Assembly: GCF_028473745.1 (NCBI RefSeq)
Contig: NZ_CP101137.1
Span: forward strand, 4,402,001-4,466,000
DNA from: Streptomyces sp. M92
Lineage (GTDB): Bacteria > Actinomycetota > Actinomycetes > Streptomycetales > Streptomycetaceae
Length of the DNA: 64,000 bases
Reading direction: 5' to 3'
Numbering within the stretch: the stretch's first letter is position 1; each line of letters starts with the position of its first letter. Made by a program: the position numbers and the translations under genes. The notes beneath the pieces were generated by a model, which was given only the letters and a program-made list of their open reading frames with translations, had not been told where the DNA came from and did not search any database. Positions 34,906-43,227 of this stretch are shown in pieces.

Positions 34906-37041
34906 GTGGGTGGAGGGCGTTGGCGCCGGGTCGCCAGTCAGATCGGCCGGAGTGTCGCGGTGTGGGCCGTGTCCACCCTCACCATGCTCGCGCTCGCCGG
35001 CATCCTGCCGGACTTCCGGCTCCAGTCGCCGGACGGGGACAGCGCCACCGACATCGCGGTGACCGCCGCCGTCGGAGCCGGCGCCTTCGGTCTGCTGTCC
35101 GCCCTGGTGTGGCCGCTGATGGTCCGGCTGCTGCTCATGGTGCCGGCGCTCGTCCTCGGGCTGCTGGTCTTCTTCCTCAACGGCGGGCTGCTGCTGCTGG
35201 CCATCGACATCAACCCGGCCGGCCGCGGCGGCGTCGCCCCCGAGACGGCGGTCGTGGTGGCCGCCGTCATGTCCGCCGTCGCCTCCGCCACCGGCGGTGC
35301 TCTGGCCGTGCGCGACGACGACGCCTACCGGCGCCGGCTCTACCGCCTCGCCGACCGCCGCCGCAGATCCGGCCCGCCCTGCCCGGCCGGCCCCGGCACC
35401 GTCTTCCTGCAACTGGACGGCGTCGGCCACGACGTCCTGCTGGACGCCGTCGACTCCGGCGCCATGCCCACCGTCGCCCGCTGGCTCGGCCGCGACGGCG
35501 CCTGTGCCACCCACCGCCTCGCCCCGTGGCGCACCGACTGGTCCAGCCAGACCGGCGCCAGCCAGCTCGGCATCCTGCACGGCTCCAACCACGACGTCCC
35601 CGCCTTCCGCTGGTTCGAGAAGGACACCGGCGAGGTCGTGGTCTGCAACCGCCCCACCAGCGCCGCCGCACTCCAGCGCCGCGCCATCGAGCACACCGGC
35701 GACGGCGGGCTGCTGACCTTCGACGGCGCCAGCCGCGGCAACCTCTTCAGCGGGGGCGCCGACGAGCAGGCCCTCGTCCTGTCCATCGCCACCCGCCGCC
35801 GCAGCAAGGAGAACCGCTCCCGCTCCGGCTACTTCGCCTACTTCTCCGACCCGGCCAACGCGGTGCGCACCGCGATGTCCTTCGTCGCCGAGGTGTGCCG
35901 GGAGATCGGCCAGTCCACCCGCGCTCGCGTCCACAAGGTCCGCCCCCGCGTCTCCCGCGGCGGCCTCTACCCCTTCGTCCGCGCCTTCGCCACCGTCGTC
36001 GAACGGGACGTCGTGGTCGCCGCGGTGATGGGCGACATGCTCGCCGGCCGCACCGCCGTCTACGCCGACCTGGTCGCCTACGACGAGGTCGCGCACCACT
36101 CCGGACCGCGCGGCCGGGACACCGCGAAGGTCCTCCAGCGGCTCGACCGTTCCCTCGCGCTGATCGAGAAGTGCGCCGAGCACGCCCCGCGCAAGTACCG
36201 GATCGTCGTCCTGTCCGACCACGGCCAGAGCCCCGGCGAGACCTTCCGCGCCCGCTACGGCCTCACCCTCGGCGACCTGGTCCGGGCCGGCTGCGGACTG
36301 CCCGTGCCGCGCCGGGCCCAGCGCACCCGCAGCGGCGCCGAGGCCCGCAACACCGTACGGGCCGCCCTGCACCGGCCCGTCGAGGAGGGCGCCGAGCAGC
36401 AGCGCCCCGCCGACCGGCCCGGCGGCCGCCGCTCCGACCCGATCGTGCTGGCCTCCGGCAACCTGGGCCTGGTCTCCTTCCCGGACGTCCACCACCGGAT
36501 GACCCGGGAGGAGATCGACGCCCGCTACCCGGCCCTGCTGCCCACCCTCGCCAACCACCCCGGCATCGGCTTCCTGCTCGTCGACAGCGAGGAGCACGAC
36601 GGTGTGGTGCTCGGCGCGCGCGGCGCGGAGATCCCGCTGGACCGGCTCGACGAGGACCCCGGCCCGCTCGCGCCCTTCGGTCCCGGCGCCGCCGACGCGG
36701 TCCGGCGCACCCACTCCTTTCCGCACACCGCCGACATCATGGTCAACTCCTTCCACGACCCGGCCGACGGCGAGGTGCTCGCCTTCGAGGAGCAGATCGG
36801 CTCCCACGGCGGACTCGGCGGCGCCCAGTCCCGCGCCTTCCTGCTCTCCCCGGTCGTCCTGTCCGCGCCGGCCGACGACGGCACGGAGATCTCCGGCGCC
36901 GAGGCCGTCCACCGGGTGCTGCGCCGCTGGCTGCGCGAGTCCAACGGCCCCCAGGTGCCCATGGAGGATCCCCGGCCCAGAGCCGTCGGCGGCGGACCTT
37001 TTCCGGTCCCGGACGGGGTCGTGCAGGACAAAAGCGCCTGA
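34906..37041 (+). CDS. Four-TM holin-like domain fused to alkaline-phosphatase-superfamily phosphodiesterase
   Basis: A 711-residue protein. Residues about 1-140 hold four hydrophobic helices, typical of the mycobacterial four-TM holin family. From about 155 a type I phosphodiesterase/nucleotide-pyrophosphatase-like domain begins: VFLQLDGVGHDVLLDAVDSG (metal Asp), TDWSSQTGASQLGILHGSNH (nucleophile region), LVAYDEVAHHSG (metal ligands) and RIVVLSDHGQSPGETF (Asp-His pair). The ligands of the two-metal site appear complete. Substrate and side of the membrane are unknown. GTG 34906 is taken; GTG 34897 is an alternative. Confidence 0.82.
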   Translation: MGGGRWRRVASQIGRSVAVWAVSTLTMLALAGILPDFRLQSPDGDSATDIAVTAAVGAGAFGLLSALVWPLMVRLLLMVPALVLGLLVFFLNGGLLLLAIDINPAGRGGVAPETAVVVAAVMSAVASATGGALAVRDDDAYRRRLYRLADRRRRSGPPCPAGPGTVFLQLDGVGHDVLLDAVDSGAMPTVARWLGRDGACATHRLAPWRTDWSSQTGASQLGILHGSNHDVPAFRWFEKDTGEVVVCNRPTSAAALQRRAIEHTGDGGLLTFDGASRGNLFSGGADEQALVLSIATRRRSKENRSRSGYFAYFSDPANAVRTAMSFVAEVCREIGQSTRARVHKVRPRVSRGGLYPFVRAFATVVERDVVVAAVMGDMLAGRTAVYADLVAYDEVAHHSGPRGRDTAKVLQRLDRSLALIEKCAEHAPRKYRIVVLSDHGQSPGETFRARYGLTLGDLVRAGCGLPVPRRAQRTRSGAEARNTVRAALHRPVEEGAEQQRPADRPGGRRSDPIVLASGNLGLVSFPDVHHRMTREEIDARYPALLPTLANHPGIGFLLVDSEEHDGVVLGARGAEIPLDRLDEDPGPLAPFGPGAADAVRRTHSFPHTADIMVNSFHDPADGEVLAFEEQIGSHGGLGGAQSRAFLLSPVVLSAPADDGTEISGAEAVHRVLRRWLRESNGPQVPMEDPRPRAVGGGPFPVPDGVVQDKSA

Positions 37042-37125
37042 TTTGGAGCCGTGCCCGGCCGTGCCGGACCATGGGCGCCGTCCCGGCGATCCCGGGCACC
37101 AGTTCCAAGGAAGGCGCACCACCCC

Positions 37126-38538
37126 ATGCACGACACCGGGACCGTCCCCCCACCGGCTCCGGCCCCGCAGGAGACCCCCGCGGCCCCCGGTTCCACCCCC
37201 GCCCCCGAGGGCACCAGGCACGCCCGCCGCTTCGGGCTCCCCGTCGCCACCGCCCTGGTCATGGGCAACATCATCGGCGGCGGCATCTTCCTGCTCCCGG
37301 CCTCCGTCGCCCCCTTCGGCACCATCAGCCTGCTCGCCTTCGGCGTCCTCACCGTCGGCGCCATCGCGCTCGCGCTGGTCTTCGGCCGCCTCGCCCAGCG
37401 CGACCCGCGCACCGGCGGCCCCTACGTCTACGCCCGCGAGGCCTTCGGCGACTTCGCGGGCTTCCTCGCCGCCTGGGCGTACTGGATCACCACCTGGGTG
37501 TCCAACGCGGCACTCGCCGTCGCCGCCGTCGGCTACCTCGACGTCCTGATCCCGGTGGGCGACCACCGCTGGACCGCCTGCCTGGCCGCCCTCGTCATCC
37601 AGTGGCTGCCCGCGCTCGCCAACTTCGCCGGCACCCGCTACGTCGGCGCCGTCCAGCTCGTCGCCACCGTCCTGAAGTTCGCGCCGCTCCTGCTCGTCGC
37701 CGTCGGCGGCCTGTTCTTCTTCGACGCCGACAACCTGGGCCCGTTCAACGCCACCGGCGGCAGCGGCATCGGCGCGGTCTCGGCCGCCGCCGCGATCCTG
37801 CTCTTCTCCTACCTCGGCGTGGAGTCCGCCGCCGTCAGCGCCGGCGAGGTCGAGGACCCCCGCCGCACGGTCGGCCGCGCCACCGTCATCGGCACCGCGG
37901 GCGCCGCCCTCGTCTACCTGCTGGGCACCCTCTCGGTCTTCGGCACGGTCGCCCACGACCGCCTGGTCGACTCCACCGCCCCCTTCTCGGACGCCGTGAA
38001 CGCCATGTTCGGCGGCGCCTGGGGCGGCTGGGCCGTGGCGCTGGCCGCCCTGGTCTCCATGACCGGCTGCCTCAACGGCTGGACCCTGCTCAGCGCCCAG
38101 ACCCCGTACGCGGCGGCCAAGGACGGCCTGTTCCCGGCCGCGTTCGCGCGCAAGCGGCGGGGTGTCCCCACCGTCGGCGTCGGTGTCACCGTCGTCCTCG
38201 CCTCCCTGCTCACCGTCTACAACTACACGGCCGGTTCGGCGAAGGTCTTCGAGATCCTGGTCCTCGTCACCACCTTCACGGCGACCGTGCCGTACCTGCT
38301 GGCCACCGCCGCCCAGCTCTTCCACCTGCTCTCCGGGCAGCGCGAGAAGGTCGACCGGGGCCGGCTGGTGCGGGACGGCGTGATCGCGGCGGTCGCGGCG
38401 GCCTTCTCCCTGTGGCTCGTTGCGGGCGCCGGCTACGCGGCGGTCTACCAGGGCGTGCTGTTCCTCTTCGCGGGCGTGCTCGTGTACGCGGTGATGGCGG
38501 CCCGCAGCCGGCGCGCGGAGACGTCCGACGCCCCGTAA
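37126..38538 (+). CDS. APC-family amino acid permease/antiporter
   Basis: A 470-residue transporter with about 12 hydrophobic helices. The family substrate-backbone motif is visible as ALVMGNIIGGGIFLLPASVA (about 45-64), and the second conserved region lies around RDPRTGGPYVYAREAFGDFA. The pattern is close to the AdiC/PotE basic-amino-acid antiporter branch, so arginine, agmatine or polyamine exchange is possible, but the substrate is not fixed by these residues. The first 35 residues are Pro/Ala-rich cytoplasmic. AAGGAAGG lies 12 bases before the ATG. Confidence 0.87.
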   Translation: MHDTGTVPPPAPAPQETPAAPGSTPAPEGTRHARRFGLPVATALVMGNIIGGGIFLLPASVAPFGTISLLAFGVLTVGAIALALVFGRLAQRDPRTGGPYVYAREAFGDFAGFLAAWAYWITTWVSNAALAVAAVGYLDVLIPVGDHRWTACLAALVIQWLPALANFAGTRYVGAVQLVATVLKFAPLLLVAVGGLFFFDADNLGPFNATGGSGIGAVSAAAAILLFSYLGVESAAVSAGEVEDPRRTVGRATVIGTAGAALVYLLGTLSVFGTVAHDRLVDSTAPFSDAVNAMFGGAWGGWAVALAALVSMTGCLNGWTLLSAQTPYAAAKDGLFPAAFARKRRGVPTVGVGVTVVLASLLTVYNYTAGSAKVFEILVLVTTFTATVPYLLATAAQLFHLLSGQREKVDRGRLVRDGVIAAVAAAFSLWLVAGAGYAAVYQGVLFLFAGVLVYAVMAARSRRAETSDAP

Positions 38539-38618
38539 TTCGGCTGCGCGGCACCCCGGCGGGCACGCACACTGGGCCGGTCACCTCCCGACCCCCACTC
38601 CCGCCAAGGAGCCCCTGC

Positions 38619-39680
38619 GTGCAGGCAGCCGTCACCGTCACTCCCGCCCGCCTCCCGGAACTGCTGCTCGGTCTCGCCACCGTGCGGCCGGTCTTCCTGT
38701 GGGGCGCACCCGGCATCGGCAAGTCCTCCCTGGTGAGGGCCTTCGCCGACTCGCTGGGCCTGGAGTGCGTGAGCCTGCTCGGCACCCAGCTCGCGCCCGA
38801 GGACCTGATCGGCGTACCGCAGATCCGGGACGGCCGCTCGGTGTTCTGCCCGCCGGAGTCCATCGCCCGCGACGAGCCGTACTGCCTCTTCCTCGACGAG
38901 CTGAACGCGGCCACCCCCGACGTGCAGAAGGCGTTCTACTCCCTCATCCTCGACCGCCGCATCGGCAACTACGAGCTGCCCAAGGGCTCCATCGTCATCG
39001 GCGCCGGCAACCGCGCCACCGACAACGCCCTGGCCCGCCCCCTCGCCTCCGCGCTGGTCAACCGCCTCACCCACGTCCACCTGGACGCCTTGGCGAAGGA
39101 CTGGCTGGTCTGGGCTGCCGAGAACGGCATCCACCCCTGGATCACCGACCACCTCACCGACCGCCCCGACCACCTGTGGTCCAAGCCGCCCAAGACCGAG
39201 GAGCCCTTCTCCACCCCCCGCTCCTGGCACATGCTCTCCGACGCCCTGCACTCCTTCGGACGCGACCTCGACGAGGAGACACTGAAGGTCCTCGCCCACG
39301 GCACGCTCACCCCGTCCCATGCCACCACCTTCTGCGGCTACGTCAAGATCGTGCGCAGCCGGTTCGGCATCGAGGCGATCCTCAAGGGCGAGGCCCGCTG
39401 GCCCAGCCGCCTTCAGGACCGCGACCTGCTCTACTACCTGGCCGAGTCCTTCCGCGGCCGGCTGGTCAAGGAACTGCCCGCGAGCAAAGAGCACATGTCG
39501 GCGAACGGCCGCCAGACCGCCTACCGCGCCAAGTCACTGCTCGTCCAGCTCGCCGAGATCTCCGTCGAGGTCGCCCAGAGCGTCATCGCTTCCGACGCCG
39601 ACGGCAACCCGGTGCTGCCCGCCTGGTTCCTGGTCGAGGCCGCCCGCGACATGCCACGGCTGGTCGAGGCCCGCCGATGA
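38619..39680 (+). CDS. MoxR-type AAA+ ATPase
   Basis: A 353-residue AAA+ protein. Walker A GAPGIGKSS is at residues 29-37, Walker B CLFLDELNAA near 90-99, and sensor-1 IVIGAGNRATDN follows. MoxR ATPases act as chaperones that insert cofactors or remodel complexes together with a VWA-domain partner. The partner is encoded by the next gene, which starts inside this stop codon (ATGA). GTG 38619 has AAGGAG 8 bases upstream. The C-terminal part (from about 250) is helical and basic. Confidence 0.87.
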   Translation: MQAAVTVTPARLPELLLGLATVRPVFLWGAPGIGKSSLVRAFADSLGLECVSLLGTQLAPEDLIGVPQIRDGRSVFCPPESIARDEPYCLFLDELNAATPDVQKAFYSLILDRRIGNYELPKGSIVIGAGNRATDNALARPLASALVNRLTHVHLDALAKDWLVWAAENGIHPWITDHLTDRPDHLWSKPPKTEEPFSTPRSWHMLSDALHSFGRDLDEETLKVLAHGTLTPSHATTFCGYVKIVRSRFGIEAILKGEARWPSRLQDRDLLYYLAESFRGRLVKELPASKEHMSANGRQTAYRAKSLLVQLAEISVEVAQSVIASDADGNPVLPAWFLVEAARDMPRLVEARR

Positions 39681-41485
39681 GCCGCACCCGCAAGCAGAAG
39701 CAGCAGCAGAAGAAGAAGGACCCGGCCGCAGAGGACTGCGCCGAGGGCGTGCGGCTGGTGTGGGCCAACCCGGCCCTGGCGGCAATGGAGGTCAAGCTGT
39801 GCCGCGAGGAGGAGTGCCGGGTCGCGCCCCGGCAGGGTCTCGTCCGCGTCAGCTCCAACGGCCGGGTCCACCTGAGCCACACCCGTCACGCCGAGCCCGT
39901 CGAGTGGGCCTGGGCCGTCGCGCACGCGCTGATCCACCTCGGCTTCGGCCACGTGCCCGCCGCGACCGGCGAGCGCCCCCAGCCCGACCGCTACGACCTC
40001 GCCGCCCGCTGCGTCGTCGTCAACCGGTTCCTGGCGACCTTCCCGGTCGGCCGCACCCCGGACGACCTGCCGCCGACGTACCCCGACGGCGACGAGGAGC
40101 GCATCGCCGCCGCCTGGCGCCGCGAGGGCGGCATCCCGGCCGCCTACGAGCACTGCGGCACCGCGGGCACCGATCCCGACCAGCTCCTGGTGCCCTGGGA
40201 CGGATACAACGGCCAGGCCCCCGACTGGCAGCTGGCCTTCGCCCACGCCCTGACCCGCACCATGTCCACCGCCCTCGACCTCGCGGGCGGCCGGCGCGAC
40301 GGCATGCTCGGCGGCCCCACCCGCCTGCACCCCTGGCAGCAGGCCCTGAGCTGGTTCGTCTCCTCGTACCCGCTCCTCGGCGGCATCGCGGCCGGCATCA
40401 CCCTCGTCGCCGACGCCGAACTCGCCCGCGCCCACGGCATCTCCGTCGCCGCCGTCAACGCCGAGGCCGGCGAGATCTACGTGAACCCCCTGCGCCGGTA
40501 CGACGACGAGGAGTGGCGCTTCGTCCTCGCCCACGAGATGCTCCACGCCGCCCTGCGCCACGGCGACCGCTGCGGCACCCGCGACCCCTACCTCTTCAAC
40601 GTCGCCTGCGACTACGTCATCAACGGCTGGCTCGTCGAGATGCAGGTCGGCACCATGCCCGAGGGGCTGCTGTACGACGGGGCCCTCGCCGGCCTGTCCG
40701 CCGAGGAGGTCTACGACCGCATCGCCGGCGATCTGCGCCGCATGCGCCGCCTGTCCACCCCGCGCGGCAAGGGCGTCGGCGACATCCTCGGCGGCCCCCT
40801 CGGCCCGCCTCGCGACCACGTCGACCTCGACGGCTTCTACCGGCGCGGCCTGGCCCAGGGCCTCGACCTCCACCAGCGGCAGGAGCGCGGGTTCCTGCCC
40901 GGCGGCCTGGTCCAGGAGATCCGCGCCCTCAGCCACCCGCCGCTGCCCTGGGACGCGCGGCTCGCCCGCTGGTTCGACGAGTTCGTGCCCCGCCCCGAGC
41001 CCGTACGGTCGTACGCGCGCCCCTCCCGGCGCCAGGCCGCCACCCCCGGCATCCCGCGTGCCGGACGGTACTTCCCGCCCGAGGAGATCGCCCGCTGCAC
41101 CTTCGGCGTCGTCCTGGACACCTCCGGCTCCATGGACCGCACCCTGCTGGGCAAGGCGCTCGGCGCCATCGCCTCCTACGCCGAGGCCCGTGACGTCCCC
41201 GCCGCCCGCGTCGTCTTCTGCGACGCGGCACCGCACGACGCCGGGTACCTGCCGGTGACGGACATCGCGGGCCGGGTGCGGGTGCACGGGCGCGGCGGCA
41301 CCGTCCTCCAGCCCGGCGTCGACCTGCTGCTGCGCGCCGACGACTTCCCGCCCACCGCGCCGGTCCTCGTCATCACCGACGGCTGGTGCGACGTGCTGCG
41401 GGTGCGGCGCGAGCACGCCTACCTGATCCCGAAGGGCGCACGGCTGCCGTTCGCCGCCAGGGGGCCGGTCTTCCGGGTGAGCTGA
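39677..41485 (+). CDS. DUF2201-type putative metallopeptidase with C-terminal VWA domain
   Basis: A 602-residue protein. The N-terminus is Lys/Gln-rich (SRTRKQKQQQKKKD). The middle region has HEMLH at 286-290, a zinc-peptidase-like HExxH, within RFVLAHEMLHAALRHGDRCG. The C-terminal third is a von Willebrand A domain with the MIDAS motif DTSGSM at 481-486 and RGGTVLQPGVDLLLR. It is the expected partner of the MoxR ATPase. Such pairs mature or remodel protein complexes; the client here is unknown. The HExxH suggests proteolysis but activity is not proven. Confidence 0.82.
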   Translation: MSRTRKQKQQQKKKDPAAEDCAEGVRLVWANPALAAMEVKLCREEECRVAPRQGLVRVSSNGRVHLSHTRHAEPVEWAWAVAHALIHLGFGHVPAATGERPQPDRYDLAARCVVVNRFLATFPVGRTPDDLPPTYPDGDEERIAAAWRREGGIPAAYEHCGTAGTDPDQLLVPWDGYNGQAPDWQLAFAHALTRTMSTALDLAGGRRDGMLGGPTRLHPWQQALSWFVSSYPLLGGIAAGITLVADAELARAHGISVAAVNAEAGEIYVNPLRRYDDEEWRFVLAHEMLHAALRHGDRCGTRDPYLFNVACDYVINGWLVEMQVGTMPEGLLYDGALAGLSAEEVYDRIAGDLRRMRRLSTPRGKGVGDILGGPLGPPRDHVDLDGFYRRGLAQGLDLHQRQERGFLPGGLVQEIRALSHPPLPWDARLARWFDEFVPRPEPVRSYARPSRRQAATPGIPRAGRYFPPEEIARCTFGVVLDTSGSMDRTLLGKALGAIASYAEARDVPAARVVFCDAAPHDAGYLPVTDIAGRVRVHGRGGTVLQPGVDLLLRADDFPPTAPVLVITDGWCDVLRVRREHAYLIPKGARLPFAARGPVFRVS

Positions 41486-41571
41486 GCCGGAGTGTGATCG
41501 GATGGGGGTGGGGACCCGGCCGTCGGGCTCCCACCGCCCAACCGCAGCAAGAGAATTCGAGAGGACCCGCC

Positions 41572-41997
41572 GTGGCAACCACGCGCTCCGCACACACCGT
41601 CTGGGAAGGCAACCTGCTCGAGGGCAACGGTGTCGTCACCTTCGACTCGTCCGGCATCGGCGAGCAGCCGGTGTCGTGGCCGTCGCGCGCCGAGCAGGCG
41701 AACGGCAAGACCAGCCCCGAGGAGCTGATCGCCGCCGCCCACTCCAGCTGCTTCTCCATGGCGCTGTCGCACGGCCTGGCCGGCGCCGGCACCCCGCCCA
41801 CCAAGCTCACCACCTCCGCCGACGTCACCTTCCAGCCGGGTGAGGGCATCAAGGGCATCCACCTCACCGTGGAGGGCACCGTTCCCGGCATCGACAACGA
41901 CGCGTTCGTCGCCGCCGCCGAGGACGCCAAGAAGAACTGCCCGGTCAGCCAGGCCCTGACGGGCACGACCATCACCCTGACGGCCAAGCTGGCCTAG
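41572..41997 (+). CDS. OsmC-family peroxiredoxin
   Basis: A 141-residue OsmC/Ohr-type thiol peroxidase that reduces organic hydroperoxides in the cytoplasm. Both catalytic cysteines are present: C60 in AAAHSSCFSMALS and C123 in KKNCPVSQAL, and the conserved Glu lies in SPEELIAAAHSS. The length matches the OsmC branch. GTG 41572 has GAGAGGA upstream. It is convergent with narI, only 12 bp apart. Confidence 0.92.
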   Translation: MATTRSAHTVWEGNLLEGNGVVTFDSSGIGEQPVSWPSRAEQANGKTSPEELIAAAHSSCFSMALSHGLAGAGTPPTKLTTSADVTFQPGEGIKGIHLTVEGTVPGIDNDAFVAAAEDAKKNCPVSQALTGTTITLTAKLA

Positions 41998-42009
41998 TCG
42001 GACGGGGCG

Positions 42010-42732
42010 CTAGGAGCCCGTGCGCTCCCAGCCCCGCCGGTCCGGGCGCGGCCCCAGCTGCCTGGGGTCGCGCGACCGGTACACCACGTACGGGCGGGTC
42101 AGGTACTGCAGCGGCGCGCTGAACATGTGCACCAGCCGCGTGTAGGGCACCAGGGCGATCAGCAGCATCCCCACCACCGCGTGCACCTGGTACAGCACCG
42201 GCACCCCCACCATCAGCTCCGTCTTCGGCTGGAGGGTGAACAGGCTGCGCGACCAGGGCGCGATGGTGTGCCGGTAGTCGTAGCCGGTGCCGGAGGAGTG
42301 CGCGAGCTTGGCGACCATGCCGAGGATGATCGCCGCCAGCAGGAAGACGTACATGACCTTGTCGTTGGCGGTCGTGGCCCGGAAGACGGGCGCGTTGGTG
42401 CGCCGCCGGTAGATCAGCATGAGGATGCCCGCGACGGCCAGCACCCCGGCCGCCGTGCCGCCGTACAGCGACAGCAGGTGGTACGCGTGCTCGCTCACGC
42501 CCAGCGCGTCCGTCCACGACTCCGGGACGAACAGCCCGACGAGGTGGCCGACCAGCACGAACAGGATGCCGTAGTGGAAGACCGGCGACGCGATGTTCAG
42601 CAGCTTCGACTCGTAGACCTGTGAGGAGCGCGTCGTCCAGCCGAAGCGGTCGTAGCGGTGCCGCCAGACCAGGCCCGCGATCAGCAGGGCGAAGGCGGCG
42701 TAGGGCAGCACGCCCCAGAGGAAGACGGTCAC
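42010..42732 (-). CDS. narI: Respiratory nitrate reductase gamma subunit NarI
   Basis: A 240-residue membrane cytochrome b subunit with five hydrophobic helices, starting TVFLWGVLPYAAFALLIAGL. Candidate haem-ligand histidines lie in SPVFHYGILFVLVGHLVGLF and in YQVHAVVGMLLIALVPYTRLVH. It takes electrons from menaquinol and passes them to NarH. The GTG start overlaps the narJ stop (GTGA at 42729-42732). A longer upstream frame enters narJ and is not used. It is the last gene of the operon. Confidence 0.93.
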   Translation of the reverse strand: MTVFLWGVLPYAAFALLIAGLVWRHRYDRFGWTTRSSQVYESKLLNIASPVFHYGILFVLVGHLVGLFVPESWTDALGVSEHAYHLLSLYGGTAAGVLAVAGILMLIYRRRTNAPVFRATTANDKVMYVFLLAAIILGMVAKLAHSSGTGYDYRHTIAPWSRSLFTLQPKTELMVGVPVLYQVHAVVGMLLIALVPYTRLVHMFSAPLQYLTRPYVVYRSRDPRQLGPRPDRRGWERTGS

Positions 42733-43223
42733 GGGCGGGCTCCGGTGGGTGCGGGCGGCAGGGTGGCGCACACGGCGTCCAGGACGCACGCGTAGGGCGT
42801 GCCGAAGGCGGCCAGCCGGGAGCGGAGCTGGCCCAGTGCCTCACGGTGCTCGGTGAGCATGCCGATGTCCCCGGTGCGGGAGGTGAACTCCAGCACCGCG
42901 GGCAGGAAGTCGGGCAGTTCCTCGTCGGTGAACTCCAGCCCGTGCGCCCGGTACAGCTCCTTGAAACGGACCAGCGACATCCCCCGGTTGCGGGTGTCGC
43001 CGTCGGTCCACCAGCTCAGGTACAGGCTGTGCCGGTTCTTGAAGTCGAAGACCTCCACGTAGTGCGCCTGGAGTTCGCCCTGCTCCGTCGCCGCCGCGTG
43101 GTCGGTGAAGCCGCGCAGTTGCGGCGCGGCCTCGCGCAGCAGCGGCAGCCGGGCGCGGAAGTCGTCGTCGGGATACGTCAGGCAGAGCGCCGCCGCCTGG
43201 TACAGCACCTCGAAGCCGGGCAT
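42729..43223 (-). CDS. narJ: Nitrate reductase assembly chaperone NarJ
   Basis: A 164-residue, helical TorD/NarJ-type chaperone that guides insertion of the molybdenum cofactor into NarG. The opening MPGFEVLYQAAALCLTYPDD and the block AHYVEVFDFKNRHSLYLSWW are typical. It is a little shorter than E. coli NarJ. It lies 4 bp after narH and overlaps narI. Confidence 0.93.
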   Translation of the reverse strand: MPGFEVLYQAAALCLTYPDDDFRARLPLLREAAPQLRGFTDHAAATEQGELQAHYVEVFDFKNRHSLYLSWWTDGDTRNRGMSLVRFKELYRAHGLEFTDEELPDFLPAVLEFTSRTGDIGMLTEHREALGQLRSRLAAFGTPYACVLDAVCATLPPAPTGARP

Positions 43224-43227
43224 CGGA

